64,000 nt of DNA from Microglena sp. YARC (Eukaryota > Chlorophyta > Chlorophyceae > Chlamydomonadales > Chlamydomonadaceae), in contig CM039463.1 of the NCBI GenBank assembly GCA_022414725.1, forward strand, positions 31,312,019-31,376,018, read 5' to 3'. Below, piece after piece: positions 1 through 10,839 of the stretch. Below the pieces are notes generated by a model. The model ran no database searches. It had not been told where the DNA came from and saw only the letters and a program-made list of their open reading frames with translations. Position numbers and translations under genes: made by a program. How positions within the stretch are numbered: the stretch's first letter is position 1; each line of letters opens with the position of its first letter.

Positions 1-325
1 CCCAGAGCAACAAACATCTGGCTCTTACAGTTATCTCAGGCCTTGGCAGCCCAAAGCAACATATATCTGGCCCTTTCTAATATCTCAGGCCTTGGCAGCC
101 TAAAGCAGCATATACCTGGCCCTTGCAACATCTCAGGCCTTGGCAGCCCAAACCAGCATACATCTGACCCTTGCAGTTCTTTCAGGCCTTGGAATCCCAG
201 AGCAGCAGATACCTGGCCCTCCCAGTTCTCTCTGTCATTGACAGCCCAGAGCAACATACATCTGGCTCTTACAGTTATCTCAGGCCTTGGCAGCTCAAAG
301 CAGCAGATACCTGGCCCTTGCACCT
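1..325. repeat. 49-bp minisatellite
   Basis: About 6.5 tandem copies of a roughly 49-bp unit built around CTCAGGCCTTGGCAGCCC and TACCTGGCCCTTGCA. The array runs off the left edge of the window. Open frames through it are by-products of the repeat. Confidence 0.9.
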
Positions 326-402
326 AGAATACACATACAGATACCAGGATGGCCCAGAAGGCAGCAGAGTCGGTAAAGCGAAGAATGGACTCTGAGACAG
401 AG

Positions 403-1160
403 CGTCTGCTTGCCAAACTCATTATGGATGGGGCATTGCAGCTGGAAGAGAATGCTTCAAACCAGGTGGGTTAAATTCAAGTTCAAATTAAAGCCCCCCC
501 GACCCACCTGGTTTGAAGGATTCTCTTCAAACTCATTATGGATGGGGCATTGCAGTTGGAAGAGAAGGCATCGAACCAGGTGGGATACATTCAAATTCAA
601 ATTATAGGCCCCCCGACCCACCTGGTTTCAAACAGTCTCTTCCCACTCATCATAGATCGGGCATTGCAGCAGAAAGAGAATGCTTCAAACCAGGTGGGTC
701 CAATTCAAATTCGAGGCTCCCGACCCACCTGATCAGAAGCATTCTCTTCCAACGCATAATAGATGGGGCATTTCAGCGGGAAGAGAATGCTTTGAACTAG
801 GTGGGTTAAATTCAAATTCAAATTACAGACCCCCCGACCCACCTGGTTTGAAGGATTCTCTTCCAACTCGTAATGGATGGGGCATTGCAGCTGGAAGAGA
901 ATGCTTCGAACCAGGTGGGTCCAATTCAAATTCAAATTATAGACCCCCCCCGACCCACCTGGTTCCAAACAGTATTTTCCCACTTACAATATATGGGGCA
1001 TTGCAGCTGGAAGAGAATGCTTCAAACTAGGTGGGTTAAATATAAATTCAAATTCTAGTCCCCTTGACCCACCTGGTTCGAAGCATCCTCTTCCAAATTA
1101 TTATGTATGGGGCGTCGCAGCTGGAAGAGAATGCTTCGAGCCAGGTGGGTAGGGGGTCTA
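403..1160. repeat. Tandem array of inverted repeats (112-bp hairpin units)
   Basis: Seven copies of a forward arm (GAAGAGAATGCTTCAAACCA then GGTGGG) alternate with six copies of its reverse complement (CCCACCTGGTTTGAAG then ATTCTCTTC). Forward arms begin near 444, 558, 671, 779, 894, 1009 and 1122; reverse arms begin near 504, 617, 722, 838, 953 and 1070. Each forward/reverse pair encloses an AT-rich loop of about 35 nt ending in a C run. Pairs are joined by a linker containing GGATGGGGCATTGCAGC. Each unit could fold into a stem of about 25 bp. Confidence 0.85.
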
Positions 1161-1187
1161 AAATTTGTATTCAATTGTTACATGTTT

Positions 1188-1358
1188 TTTGGCGGAGTCC
1201 CCTCTTCAAGGGAGCGGGAGACCCCAGGTTTACCCCTTTGTCCATTTGTCTGACCATCTGACCGAGACGAAGCCTGACAAGTCAGCCAACGGTGTCGTAA
1301 TTAACTCGCTTCCGTTGCCACCTGTCGCTCCGTCAGGAACAGCCGCCGCAATTTTTAG
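1188..1358 (+). mobile_element. MITE-like dispersed element, copy 1
   Basis: It starts TTTTTTGGCGGAGTCCCC, has an internal block with GTCTGACCATCTGACCGAGACG and AAGCCTGACAAGTCAGCCAA, and ends in CCGCCGCAATTTTT. The same structure recurs at 10,553, 57,603 and 58,182, and inverted at 60,170. The GGCGGAG/CTCCGCC ends and lack of coding capacity fit a non-autonomous DNA transposon. Target-site duplications are not clear. Confidence 0.6.
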
Positions 1359-1479
1359 CTGCATGGAACGCTGCATGGAACTTGTACAGCTATCTCTGGG
1401 CTGCTCATGGTCTTACAATTCTAAGTCTCCCTGTGCCATACCCATGGAAACCAGGAAGAACACAAAGGGGATTCCGGCC

Positions 1480-1890
1480 CGTGACTTGGATATGGTGATG
1501 ATGATGAAACATGCACACATGCACATGCACACACGCAAACATGAAAACATGCTCACACGCACACATGAAAACACACCAAGTGGATGCGGGCCCATGACTT
1601 GGATATGGTGATGATGATGAAACCTGCACACATGCACATGCACACGCACACATGAAAACATGCTCACATGCACACACGCACACAGGCTCACATGCACATG
1701 CCCACACGCTAACATGAAAACACTCTAAGTGGATTCGGGCCCAATACTTGGATGTGATGATGATGATGAAACATGCACACACAGACACATGAAAATATGC
1801 ACACATGCACACATGAAAACATGCGCACATGCAAACATGAAAACATGCTCACATGCACACATGAAAACACTCTTAAGTGGATTCGGGCCC
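1480..1890. repeat. Three to four copies of a 115-145 bp repeat
   Basis: Units contain a GTGACTTGGATATGGTGATG-like core followed by (CACATG)n-type sequence. The cores lie near 1481, 1598, 1743 and 1889. Unit length varies with the CACATG and GATGAT microsatellites. No supported gene. Confidence 0.75.
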
Positions 1891-1918
1891 ATGACTTATG
1901 ACTGATGTGATGATGATG

Positions 1919-2160
1919 ATGATTACATTTCCCCGGTGCCCCACTGGACTCCGTGTGTTCCCGCGGCTTGACATAGTCAAGGGGGACTTGTGAGCATCAC
2001 GTACACAAATAGGAAAAATCAAAAATTCCTTTGAAAACAGGGTGGGTACCATTTATATACCCCACTCTACCACTACGGGCGTCTAGAGTTATCTTCATTA
2101 TTCGAGGTTGGGCTAGTCCATTTAAGATCAGCTGGCTCCCCTCTGAACTGTAACATACAT
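1919..2160 (+). repeat. Two dispersed repeat fragments
   Basis: The block at 1919-1995 (GATTACATTTCC, GTGCCCCACTGGACTCC, ACATAGTCAAG) is closely related to 15,999-16,080. The block at 2097-2155 (GAGGTTGGGCTAGTCC ... CTGTAACATAC) belongs to the CTGTAAC-ended family also present at 8,160, 10,920, 11,265, 32,640, 55,870 and 59,650. No gene is visible here or in 2160-2340. Confidence 0.6.
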
Positions 2161-2339
2161 GAACACATGCAAGCTGTATAGGTCATGGTTGAGGTGAGAC
2201 TCTTCAATGGTAGATGATATTGGGTATTCCTTCAGTGAATCCCACATATTCCCATACCATTTTTGCAAGCTGTATAGGGCATGGTAGAGGTGAGCAATGT
2301 GTCTCAGAGCTTATGGGCTTGCAAGCCGTATAGGTCATG

Positions 2340-3020
2340 GACTAAGGCAGTATTTTTGGAGTGTCCATGCCCACTTTTCACACTAGTGCTCACAGTTTAT
2401 ATGCCCACTTTTCTCGCGATGCCCACACCAGTACAAACATTTCCCAAGCCCACTTTCCCACCAGTGCCACAAGTTTCAATGCCCACATTTCAGCTATGCC
2501 CACAGCAGTGCTCGAAGTTTCTATACACACTCTTCCTGCCATGCCCACAACAGAGCATGCAGTTACCATGCACACTTTTTTAACCACTGCCAGAAGTTTC
2601 TGTGCCCACTTTTCACGCCATGCCCACACCAGTGCACCAAGTTACCATGCACACTTTTCACACCAGTGCTAATGTTTCTACGCCCACTTTTCACGCCAGT
2701 GCACCAAGTTACCATGCACACTTATCCCGCCATGCCCACTTTTCACATCAGTGCACCAAGTTACCATGCACACTTTTCACACCAGTGCTACTGTTTCTAT
2801 GCCCACTTTTCACGCCAGTGCACCAAGTTACCATGCACACTTATCCCGCCATGCCCACACCAATTCACACAGTTACCATGCCCACTTATCCCACCAGTGC
2901 CCAATCGCTGTTTCAATGACGTATTTGCGCACCCACTATTTCCCCACCATTTGCTTGTTTGCATTTCCATGCCCACTTATCCCACCAGTGCTCGAATATA
3001 CGTATCAATGACGTATTGAC
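2340..3020. repeat. Degenerate minisatellite
   Basis: Tandem variants of ACCATGCACACTTTTCACACC / CAGTGCACCAAGTTACC, with units of about 30 and 60 bp. The periodicity makes all frames open for long stretches, so I do not call a gene. Confidence 0.85.
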
Positions 3021-3299
3021 ATGCCCACTTCTTGCCATGTTTTACATTTGATTGCACAGTTTTTATTACATTTTTTACATTTGCCCAACTTTTGCCCTTT
3101 TTGCAGTTGTATTCTCTCTCTGGGCCCACTCCTGCATTTTTATATATGACCCAAAGCTTGAAATGAGTTTTTTTCAGCAATTTCAAACTCATTCCTACAG
3201 TGTTTCGAATCCCAATCCTGCTGCGTTTTCTTGTGACATCAATAAAGTCAAGACATGAATCACACTATCAGTGACGCACGACAGACATATCTTCCAACT

Positions 3300-3660
3300 A
3301 CCTGTGGCCCTGTGATTACATTCTGCACTTGGGAGCCTGGTGTTGTCCGGTGGAAAGCACAATGCCGGTATCAAGTTCCACCAGCCTTTGTGTAAATCAT
3401 GAGGGAGATATGGGTGTACACCTGTGTGATTACATTCTGTACTTGGGAGTGTGGTACTGGCCAGTGGCAAGCGCAATACTGGTATTAAGTTCCACCAGCC
3501 TTTGTGTAAATCATGAGGGAGTTATGGGTGTACATCTGTGTGATTACACTCTGTACTTGGGACTGTGGTGTCGTTGTAGTGTTTATGCTATGCATGTTTA
3601 CTCTGCCCAAAGACTGTGAGCAGCCTGAAGGCTGATAGGCTGTGCAATAAAAAAAAAGTT
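3300..3660 (+). repeat. 114-bp tandem repeat ending in an A-tail
   Basis: GATTACATTCTG-type starts at 3314, 3428 and 3542 give an exact 114-bp period. The last copy runs into CTGTGAGCAGCCTGAAGGCTG and an AATAAAAAAAAAG tail. A related single copy lies at 16,086-16,190. The A-rich 3' end suggests a retroposed (SINE-like) element that was later amplified in tandem. Confidence 0.65.
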
Positions 3661-3689
3661 ACGCATTGCCATGCTTTTCGTTAAGTCAA

Positions 3690-4520
3690 AGAAAGCATGG
3701 ACTTGACCATGGTTACAAGGCTTCAGCCTTTAAGTCTACTCCCCGTCTTTGGCAGTAACATAATCAACTAAAATCAAAGCATTTTTGGTAACATTTATTT
3801 CCTCCAATCTCTTCTCACATGCTTTCTTTGACTTGAGCTTGAACTTGGTTACATGGCTTCAGCCATTAAGTCTACTTCCCGTCTTTGGCAGTAACATAAT
3901 CAATCACAGCCAAAGCATTTGTATCAAAATGTATTTCCTCCAATCTCTTCTTATATACTTTCTTTGACTTGAACTTGAACTTGAACTTGAACTTGGTTAT
4001 GTGGCTTCAGCCATTAAATCTACTCCCCGTCTTAGGCACTAACATAATCAATCACAACCAAAGCATTTTTGTTAACATTTATTTCCTCCAATCTCTTCTT
4101 ACACACTTCCCCCACCAGATCTCAGCCCCTAGGCACATTTTCCCACTTGTTTCAACGGTTTTGGGTCCTACGACCAAATTGGCGACGATTAATAGTGTGC
4201 GCCTCCCCACATACGTTTTGATGACCCCCCGATTCGTATCAACATTTATTTCATCCAATATCTTCTTACATGGTTTCTTTGACTTGAAATTGAATTTCAA
4301 CTTGGTTGCGTGGCTTCAGCCATTAAGTCTACTCCCCGTCTTAGGCAGTAACATAATCAACTAAAATCATAGCATTTTTATTAATATCTAATTAATCCAA
4401 TCTCTTCTCACATACTTTCTTTTACCTGAACTTGAACTTGAACTTAGTTGCATGGCTCAAGCCATTAAGTCTACTCCCCATCTTTGGTGGTAACATAATC
4501 AACTAAAACCAAAGCATGAT
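3690..4520 (+). repeat. Five tandem copies of a dispersed element (GCTTCAGCC family)
   Basis: Each copy has (TTGAAC)n TTGGTTACATGG, CTTCAGCCATTAAGTCTACT, CCCCGTCTTTGGCAGTAACA and an AT-rich spacer with TTTATTTCCTCCAATC. Related dispersed copies are at 8,712, 12,955 and 59,925, and inverted at 42,630. The AACTTGGTTACAT end also forms part of the large satellite unit at 42.7-53.7 kb. Confidence 0.75.
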
Positions 4521-4524
4521 CAAC

Positions 4525-5512
4525 ATTTACTTCATACATAATCAACACGTAATCGCATACATAATCACATACATAATCAACACATAATCACATACATAAT
4601 CACATACATAATCAACACATAAACACATAAACACATAATCACATACATAATCAACACATAAACACATAATCATATACATAATCACATACATAATCACATA
4701 CATAATCACATACATAATCACATACATAATCACATACATAAACACATAAACACATACATAAACACATAAACACATAATCACATACATAATCAACACATAA
4801 TCAACACATAATCAACACATAAACACATAATCAACACATAAACACATAATCACATACATTATCAACATATAAACACATAAACACATAATCACATACATAA
4901 TCAACACATAAACACATAAACACATAATCACATACATAATCACATACATAATCACATACATAATCACATACATAATCACATAAACACATAATCACATACA
5001 TAAACACATAATCACACACATAAACACATACATAATCACATACATAATCAACACATAAACACATAATCAACACATAAACACATAATCACATACATAATCA
5101 ACACATAAACACATAATCAACACATAAACACATACATAATCACATACATAATCAACACATAAACACATAATCAACACATAAACACATAATGACATACATA
5201 ATCACATACATAATCACATACATAATCACATACATAATCACATAAACACATAATCACATACATAAACACATAATCACACACATAAACACATACATAATCA
5301 CATACATAATCAACACATAAACACATAATCAACACATAAACACATAATCAACACATAAACACATAATCACATACATAATCAACACATAAACACATAATCA
5401 CATACATAATCAACACATAAACACATAATCACATACATAATCAACACATAAACACATAATCAACACATAAACACATAATCACATACACAATCAACACATA
5501 ATCAACATTTAT
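4525..5512. repeat. AT-rich satellite of ACATAATC / ACATACATAATC / ACATAAAC words
   Basis: Nearly 1 kb made from a few 8-12 bp words in irregular order. The + strand is almost free of G. The block ends about 45 bp before the splice acceptor at 5557. Confidence 0.9.
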
Positions 5513-5557
5513 TTCATCCACTCTCTTCTTACATGCTTTCTTTGGCCACTGTTACAG

Positions 5558-5719
5558 GGGGTGCTTGCTTTCAACAAGAAGCCTTTGAAACGAGCAAAGC
5601 TAAATGATCGTTTTTTGCAGAATACACTGAAAGGTGTGTTCAGCACAAACAAGAGGGCCCAGCAAGCTGAGATGTGGGAGCTTAGAGACCTGCAGAAGGC
5701 CAGGGAGGAACAGGAGAGG
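5558..5719 (+). CDS. Exon of an RS/Lys-rich nuclear protein gene (family not named)
   Basis: This 162-nt exon lies between an acceptor (TTTGGCCACTGTTACAG) and a strong donor (GAGAGG|GTGAGT), and both of its ends are in phase 0. It encodes 54 residues: a basic start (GVLAFNKKPLKRAK), then NDRFLQNTLKGV, then a charged helix with MWELRDLQ and KAREEQER. The coding sense is clear: no stop, an amphipathic C-terminal part, and a junction with conserved-looking microexons downstream. The upstream exons and start codon are not identified and may lie before the satellite at 4.5-5.5 kb. Together with the RS and Lys-rich exons at 8.6-11.8 kb it suggests a splicing-associated or other nuclear protein; that is inference and I do not recognise an exact family. 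Confidence 0.7.
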
Positions 5720-7110
5720 GTGAGTTGGCTTTGTTTGGATCTGGGGATGGTGTGTGTGTGAGAAGCTTCATGGGGGGGGGGGGGGGGGGGGTACAAGAGA
5801 GGGTGAATTGCCTTTGTTAAGATATGTGGGAGGTTAAAGGGAGGATTAGTTGGATTGATGTACGCAGTTGCAGAAGGCCTGGGAGGAACAGGAGAGGGTG
5901 AGTTCGCTTTGTCCGGTGCCGTGGGAGGTTTAAGGTAGAGGTTTGTTTTCGTTTCAGAAAGGGGACTTCTGGTAGCAATCAGGGATTTGGTATGTTTCAA
6001 GGGTGGGCTCCGGGTAGAGATTTGGGTAGGCGGCCCAAAGGGCCGCCTCGGGGGGTTCCGGGGCGGGCCTGTTCGAGTCTCAGGGTAGCGGAAGGTCTGA
6101 CAGGTTCCTCAGTAGCCATTGCTAAAGGAAGCAGGGGAACAGCCCTGATTAACGGGAGGCTTAGTTGGATTTGTTTGCGCAGTTGCTGAAGGCCAGGGAG
6201 GAACAGGAGAGGGTGAGTTGCCATGGGGCAGGGCTTATTCGAGTCTCAGAGTAACGGAAGGTCTGACTGGGTCCTCAGTAGCCATCGCTATCGGAAGCAG
6301 GGGAAAAATTCCTGATTGAAGGGAGGGTTAGTTGGATTGGTTAGAGACCTGCAAAAGTCTAGGGAGGAACAGGAGAGGGTGAGTTGTCGTTGGGCGGGGC
6401 TTATTCAAGTCTCAGTGTAGCGGAAGGTCAGACTGGGTCCAAGGTAGCCATCGCTATAGGAAGCAGGGGGAAACCCCTTTTTAATGAGAGGGTTGGTTGG
6501 ATTGGTTGGAGACCTGCAAAAGGCTAGGGAGGAACAGGAGAGGGTGAGTTGTCATGGGGCAGGGCCAACTTGGGTGTCAGTGTAGCGGAAGGTCTGGCCG
6601 GGTCCTCGGTAGCCATCGGTATAGGAAGCAGGGGAAAAAGCCCTGCTTACAGAGAGGGTTAGTTGGATTGGTTTGCGCAGTTGCAGAAGGCCAGGGAGGG
6701 AAATAGAGGCAGGTTTACTTTGTCTGGAGTTGTGGGGGGGTAGGGGGGAGATTAAAGGGAGGATGAGTTGGATTGATGTATGCAGTTGCAGAAGGCCAGG
6801 GAGGAAAAAGAGAGGGTGAGTTGGCTTTGTTTGGAGTTGTTGGAGGACAGGGAGTTGCCGAACGCGTGGGAGGTTAAAGGGAGAGTTGGTTGGATTGGTG
6901 CATGTAGTTGCAGATAGCCAGGGAGGAAAAAAAGAGGGTGAGTTGGCTTTGTTCGGATCTGTGGATGGTGTGTGTGGGGGGGGAAGCTTCATGGGTGTGG
7001 GGGGCAGGGGGGAGGTAAGGGAGTTGTAGAATTCGTGGGAGATTAATGGGAAGTTAGTTAGATTGGTTTACGCAGTTGCAGAAGCCCGGGGAGAGAAAAA
7101 GAGGTTGACT
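5720..7110 (+). repeat. Tandem array of candidate 30-nt in-phase microexons
   Basis: Eight further copies of the preceding exon end recur at 110-320 bp spacing, near 5867, 6179, 6345, 6510, 6678, 6785, 6908 and 7074. Several have an acceptor-like ACGCAG or GCGCAG, then exactly 30 nt (TTGCAGAAGGCCAGGGAGGA then ACAGGAGAGG), then GTGAGT. The 30-nt blocks encode LQKAREEQER, LQKAWEEQER, LLKAREEQER, LQKAREEKER and LQIAREEKKR. Copies at 6345 and 6510 have GAGACCTGCAAAAG and lack a clear AG directly before. Copies near 6678 and 7074 have decayed in length or donor. Spacers share GGGAGGATTAGTTGGATTG. A run of 18 G lies near 5774. Confidence 0.75.
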
Positions 7111-7129
7111 TGGCTTGGTTGGATCTACT

Positions 7130-8570
7130 GTATAGCCCAGTACCCCCTTCAAGTTGGGAGTTGTGCTTGATCCTTGTGCTGGACCCAAACTAGTTTTGTA
7201 GTGGGCGAGCTTCTCTCGGCCTATCTGGCTACCCAGGTCCCTAGTTTTCGTCCTGGGTATGTATTACGGGTAATACCCTGCGCGTCGATTAACATTTTGG
7301 GCGCGTTGACTCACAAACACCTCATCGCACGCTGTGTGCTGCTCTCTCTCAGCCTATCTGGCTACCCAGGTCCCTAGGACTTCTATCCATTTGCATATCA
7401 ATATATCATTGTGACCTGGGCTTTTTATTTCGACTTTTCTTAGCAGATTCTAGGCAGCTCCTCGAGCCAGACACCAGGCCCCGCCCCAAGATTTCAGCAG
7501 CCTTGGAAAGCTGATTATATCAGGTTCCAAGTGCACTAAGCTGCTTAAGATTTGGCCGGATAACCAGCCAGGGAAGCTACCTAGAAGCTGCTGGTAACAG
7601 CCGAAACGAAAAGCTATGTTTGTCCCTCAACTTTGAACACAGAGTGGATAACCAGCCAGGGAAGCTACCTAGAAGCTTCTGGTAACAGCCGAAAAGAAAA
7701 GCTGTATGTGTCCCTCAAATTCGAACACAGAATGGCTCCAGTCTATTTGTACTGCAATTTTTAAAGGGGCACCACACCTCCGGGTAAACTTTGCAATTGC
7801 AAGGGGCACCATTTTTGCTCCATTTGCAAGGGGCATCATTTGCAAGGGGCACCGGTTATGCACCATTTGCAAGGGGCACCAGTTTTGCGATTGCAAGGGG
7901 CGCCACGCCTCCGGGTAAACTTGATGGTCAGACTCGTGACCCACCGCTCGTGACCTCTGTGCTTGTCAGGATTGTGGCCACAGCCTGTACAGTTGTTTCT
8001 GTTGAATACTTAGTTAGATAGTTAGTTAGTTGGTTAGTTAGTTAGCGTATACCCTATGACCAGGCTCTATACGCAAATCCTGACTGTGCTCTTATTTTCT
8101 GAATATTTTCTATTTTCTAAATATATTTAGATGTTATAAACATTTCTAGCTTTTCTTTCACTGTAGCACAAACTCAGGGCCTCCGGTCGTAAAACGAATG
8201 TTCGGGGTTCAGTTGATCAGTCATTCGTTATTTTAGCCCCTCCTGATATCATGGTTGAGCAAGCCCCTTTAGCTCATTTTAGCTACCTCTGGAGGCCTGG
8301 ATTATAACAACATTCATACATGTAGGTGGCAGGTAGCAGGCAGGATAAGGCAGTGCAACAAGCAGAATGAACAAAACAGGTATGCGCCCAAGGTGTTTGT
8401 ATCAATAAGGCCTGGAAGTGTTATCTGCCGACATAGGGTACCGGTTCACCAACACACATATATACATACACACGTGCTAGCAGGTGGATAGAAGCAGGAT
8501 AAGACAGCACATAACCCCATCTACCTGGACTATAACAACATACATACACACGTACGAGCAGGTGGATAGA
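7130..8570 (+). repeat. Intronic stretch with several dispersed and short tandem repeats
   Basis: Contents: duplicated CTATCTGGCTACCCAGGTCC at about 7217 and 7353; a duplicated GATAACCAGCCAGGGAAGCT unit at 7558 and 7647 that belongs to a dispersed family also at 20,440, 21,500, 56,280, 56,540 and 59,460; six copies of TTTGCAAGGGGCACC-type words at 7785-7910; (TTAG)n at 8010-8045; a CTGTAAC-family element at 8160-8310; and a duplicated AGCAGGTGGATAGAAGCAGG at 8480 and 8555. The missing RS-gene exon implied by phase could lie here, but I cannot identify it. Confidence 0.6.
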
Positions 8571-8575
8571 AGCAG

Positions 8576-8692
8576 GAGACAGCGCAGATCCCCATATCGA
8601 GGGCGTAGCCGCTCCAGGACTAGGAGCAGGTCCAGGAGCAGGTCACCCCGTTCAGCGGGTCGCTCACGCTCGCGCTCATACTCCCGATCCAG
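8576..8692 (+). CDS. RS-domain exon of the same gene
   Basis: The exon lies between GGATAGAAGCAG| and CGATCCAG|GTGATG. It begins with one nucleotide of a split codon and ends with two. It encodes a dense arginine/serine stretch (RGRSRSRTRSRS ... RSRSYSRS), the classic RS domain of splicing factors and associated proteins. Its end phase (AG) joins the single leading G of the exon at 10,006 to restore an Arg codon and continue the RS-rich text. Its start phase does not match the end of the 5558-5719 exon, so at least one intervening exon is missing from this model. Confidence 0.7.
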
Positions 8693-8711
8693 GTGATGGA
8701 TGCTTTTACAT

Positions 8712-8790
8712 TGTAACTTGAACTTGAATTTGGTTACATAGCTTCAGCCAGCAATTTGGCTGCTCGCCGTCTTCGGCAGTAAAAACAAAT
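8712..8790 (+). repeat. Dispersed GCTTCAGCC-family element
   Basis: AACTTGAACTTGAATTTGG, TTACATAGCTTCAGCCAGC, AATTTGGCTGCTCGCCGTC and CTTCGGCAGTAAAAACAAA. Near-identical to 59,930-60,000 and 12,960-13,050. Confidence 0.75.
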
Positions 8791-8794
8791 CACA

Positions 8795-9290
8795 TAGTAG
8801 TAGCCTCACATTATTATTGCCTTTAAATTACCATACCCCCACATTATTATGGCCTTTAAATTACTATAGCCTCATGTTATTATGGCATTTAAAGGACTAT
8901 AGCCTCACATTATTGTGGCCTTTAAATTTCTAAGCTTCACATTATAATGGCCTTTGAATTAATAAAGCCTCACATTACTATAGCCCCACCCGGCCCCACA
9001 TTATCTTAGCTTCACACTAGTATGGCCTTCACACTATTATAGCCTCACATTATTATGGTTTACACACAACTATAGCTTCACACTAGTATGACCTTCACAC
9101 TATTATAGCCTCACATTATTATGGTTTACACAGTACTATAGCTTCACACTAGTATGGCCTTCACACTATTATAGCCTCACATTATTATGGTGTACACACT
9201 ACTATAGCCTGACATTCATACAGCCTTCACATTGTTATAGCCTCACATTATTTTGGTTTACACACTACTATAGCCTTCACATGATTACAG
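8795..9290. repeat. AT-rich minisatellite (32- and 66-bp periods)
   Basis: Alternating CACATTATTATGGCCTTTAA and CTATAGCTTCACACTAGTATG blocks, about a dozen copies, inside the intron between the RS exon and the exon at 10,006. Confidence 0.85.
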
Positions 9291-9518
9291 CCTCAGCGCG
9301 ATCTTGTGGAGGACTGAAAACAAATACTATACACAAGTATACACGGATGTACACGTTCCAATATCAAGCACTACATACTGGACGCACATGTTTCAATACT
9401 AACCATCACCTCAACCTCTACCTCCACCGCTACCTCTACCTACCCACCTACCTACCTACCCATTACCTCGAACTCAACCACTACCTCAACAACCGCAACC
9501 TCTCATCTCGCCATTGGA

Positions 9519-10005
9519 GGAGGTCCCCGCGGCCTCGAGCATCACCACCCTCTAGCGTACTTGGAAGCGATGGAGAGCGGCCCTCCCGTGTTTCTCCCTC
9601 CACCTCAAACACTGCCGCTACCTCTATCTCAACCGCAACCACTACCTCAACAACCACAACCTCTCATCTCGCTTTTGGTGTAGGTCCCCACGGCCTCGTG
9701 CATCACCACCCTCTAGCGTACTTGGAAGCGATGCAGAGCAGCCCTCCCGTGTTTCTCCCTCCACCTCAAACACTGCCACTACCTCTATCTCAACCGCAAC
9801 CACTACCTCAACAACCACAACCTCTCATCTCGCTTTTGGTGTAGGTCCCCACGGCCTCGTGCATCACCACCCTCTAGCGTACTTGGAAGCGATGGAGAGC
9901 AGCCCTCCCGTGTTTCTCCCTCCACCTCAAACACTGCCACTACCTCTATCTCAACCGCAACCACTACCTCAACAACCACAACCTCTCATCTCGCTTTTGG
10001 TGTAG
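9519..10005 (+). repeat. 161-bp tandem repeat duplicating an exon start and its acceptor
   Basis: ACTTGGAAGCGATG starts at 9559, 9720, 9881 and 10,042, an exact 161-bp period. Each later unit carries CTCGCTTTTGGTGTAG followed by GTCCCCACGGCCTCG, which is the acceptor plus first codons of the exon called at 10,006. Only the last copy continues into the long coding exon. 161 is not a multiple of three, so including earlier copies would change frame. Confidence 0.8.
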
Positions 10006-10521
10006 GTCCCCACGGCCTCGTGCATCACCACCCTCTAGCGTACTTGGAAGCGATGCAGAGCAGCCCTCCCGTGCTTCCGCCTCCACCTCATCCTCGTCCT
10101 CAGGCTCTGGAAGGTCCACCTCCCCGCGTGCGTCTGAGCCCACAAGAGACGGCGTAGCAGAGAGCTCACACGCTGCAGGGGGGCGCCGTCCCTCTGGCCG
10201 AAGCAGGTCAGGTCGGAGCCCAGTCATCAGCAGCATTGAGAGGAACAAGAAGGTTGGCGGGGAGCAGAGGAAGGGAGCGGACAGGGACGGGGAGGAAGGG
10301 CAGAGGACTGGGATGAAGAGGAAGGGGGCCAGGGAAGAGGACAAAAAAGAGGCCTCGGAGGAGGACAGAGAGGAGGAGGAAGAGGAGGGGTGGATAATGA
10401 CAGACGAGGAGCTCCAGGCTATGCTGAGCAAACATCGGACTCGGGGAAGGGGGGGTGTTGGGTCAAGAACTGATGAACCCGGACCCTTCCTTCCTGATGG
10501 GGCATCAGCTGGTCCTTCGAG
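10006..10521 (+). CDS. Long exon: Ser/Arg-rich, acidic and RGRGGVGSR motif
   Basis: The exon starts after TTTTGGTGTAG and ends at the consensus donor TTCGAG|GTACGT. It is open throughout in the frame set by the RS exon (split Arg codon). Order of features: a Ser/Pro-rich part, a poly-Ser stretch (STSSSSSGSGR), an RS-like part (RPSGRSRSGRSP), a mixed-charge region, an acidic run (EEDREEEEEEGW), a helix (MTDEELQAMLSKHR), then RGRGGVGSRTDEPGPFLP. The last motif looks like a conserved signature, but I cannot attach a family name with confidence. The exon ends two bases into a codon. Confidence 0.75.
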
Positions 10522-10552
10522 GTACGTTAGGCTTGTTTTTTGAAACTATTTT

Positions 10553-10700
10553 TAGCGGAGCCCTCCCCAACAGGGGGGCGTGAGCCCCCAGATTTAGCCC
10601 GTTGTCCGTCCGTCCGACCAACGACTGAGACGAAGCCTGACAAGAAGCCTGGTATGAAGGGCATAGAAGCCGTGGACAACACGCAGTGGTATCTTGCGCT
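10553..10700 (+). mobile_element. MITE-like dispersed element, copy 2
   Basis: It begins TTTTTAGCGGAGCCC, then GGGGGGCGTGAGCCCCCAG, CCGTTGTCCGTCCGTCCGAC and GAGACGAAGCCTGACAAG. It is the same family as at 1,188 and 57,603 and sits in the last intron of the RS-rich gene. The right end is unclear. Confidence 0.55.
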
Positions 10701-10839
10701 AGATGCCACGGAGTGATAAGTCTACGGCTTCTATGTAGGACCTGTATTTTTAATATATTTACACACAGTGGGACCCCGTACACAAAACAGCGCCCACTGA
10801 AGGGTTCAGAAAGAAAGGCGGTGTTTGTGTTCAGCTATT

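Noticed and set aside
4542..5073. Cys/Val/Tyr-rich minus-strand frames
   Set aside because: By-products of the ACATAATC satellite.
4525..5512. CRISPR-like array
   Set aside because: Words are 8-12 bp with no constant repeat plus unique spacers; this is a eukaryotic satellite. The same applies to the 46-, 56- and 69-bp arrays, which lack unique spacers.
10640..10740. Short frame KGIEAVDNTQWYLALDATE in the RS-gene last intron
   Set aside because: It lies inside or next to a MITE copy with an inverted ATAGAAGCCGT/ACGGCTTCTAT pair, and is not needed because exons at 10,521 and 11,550 already join in phase.
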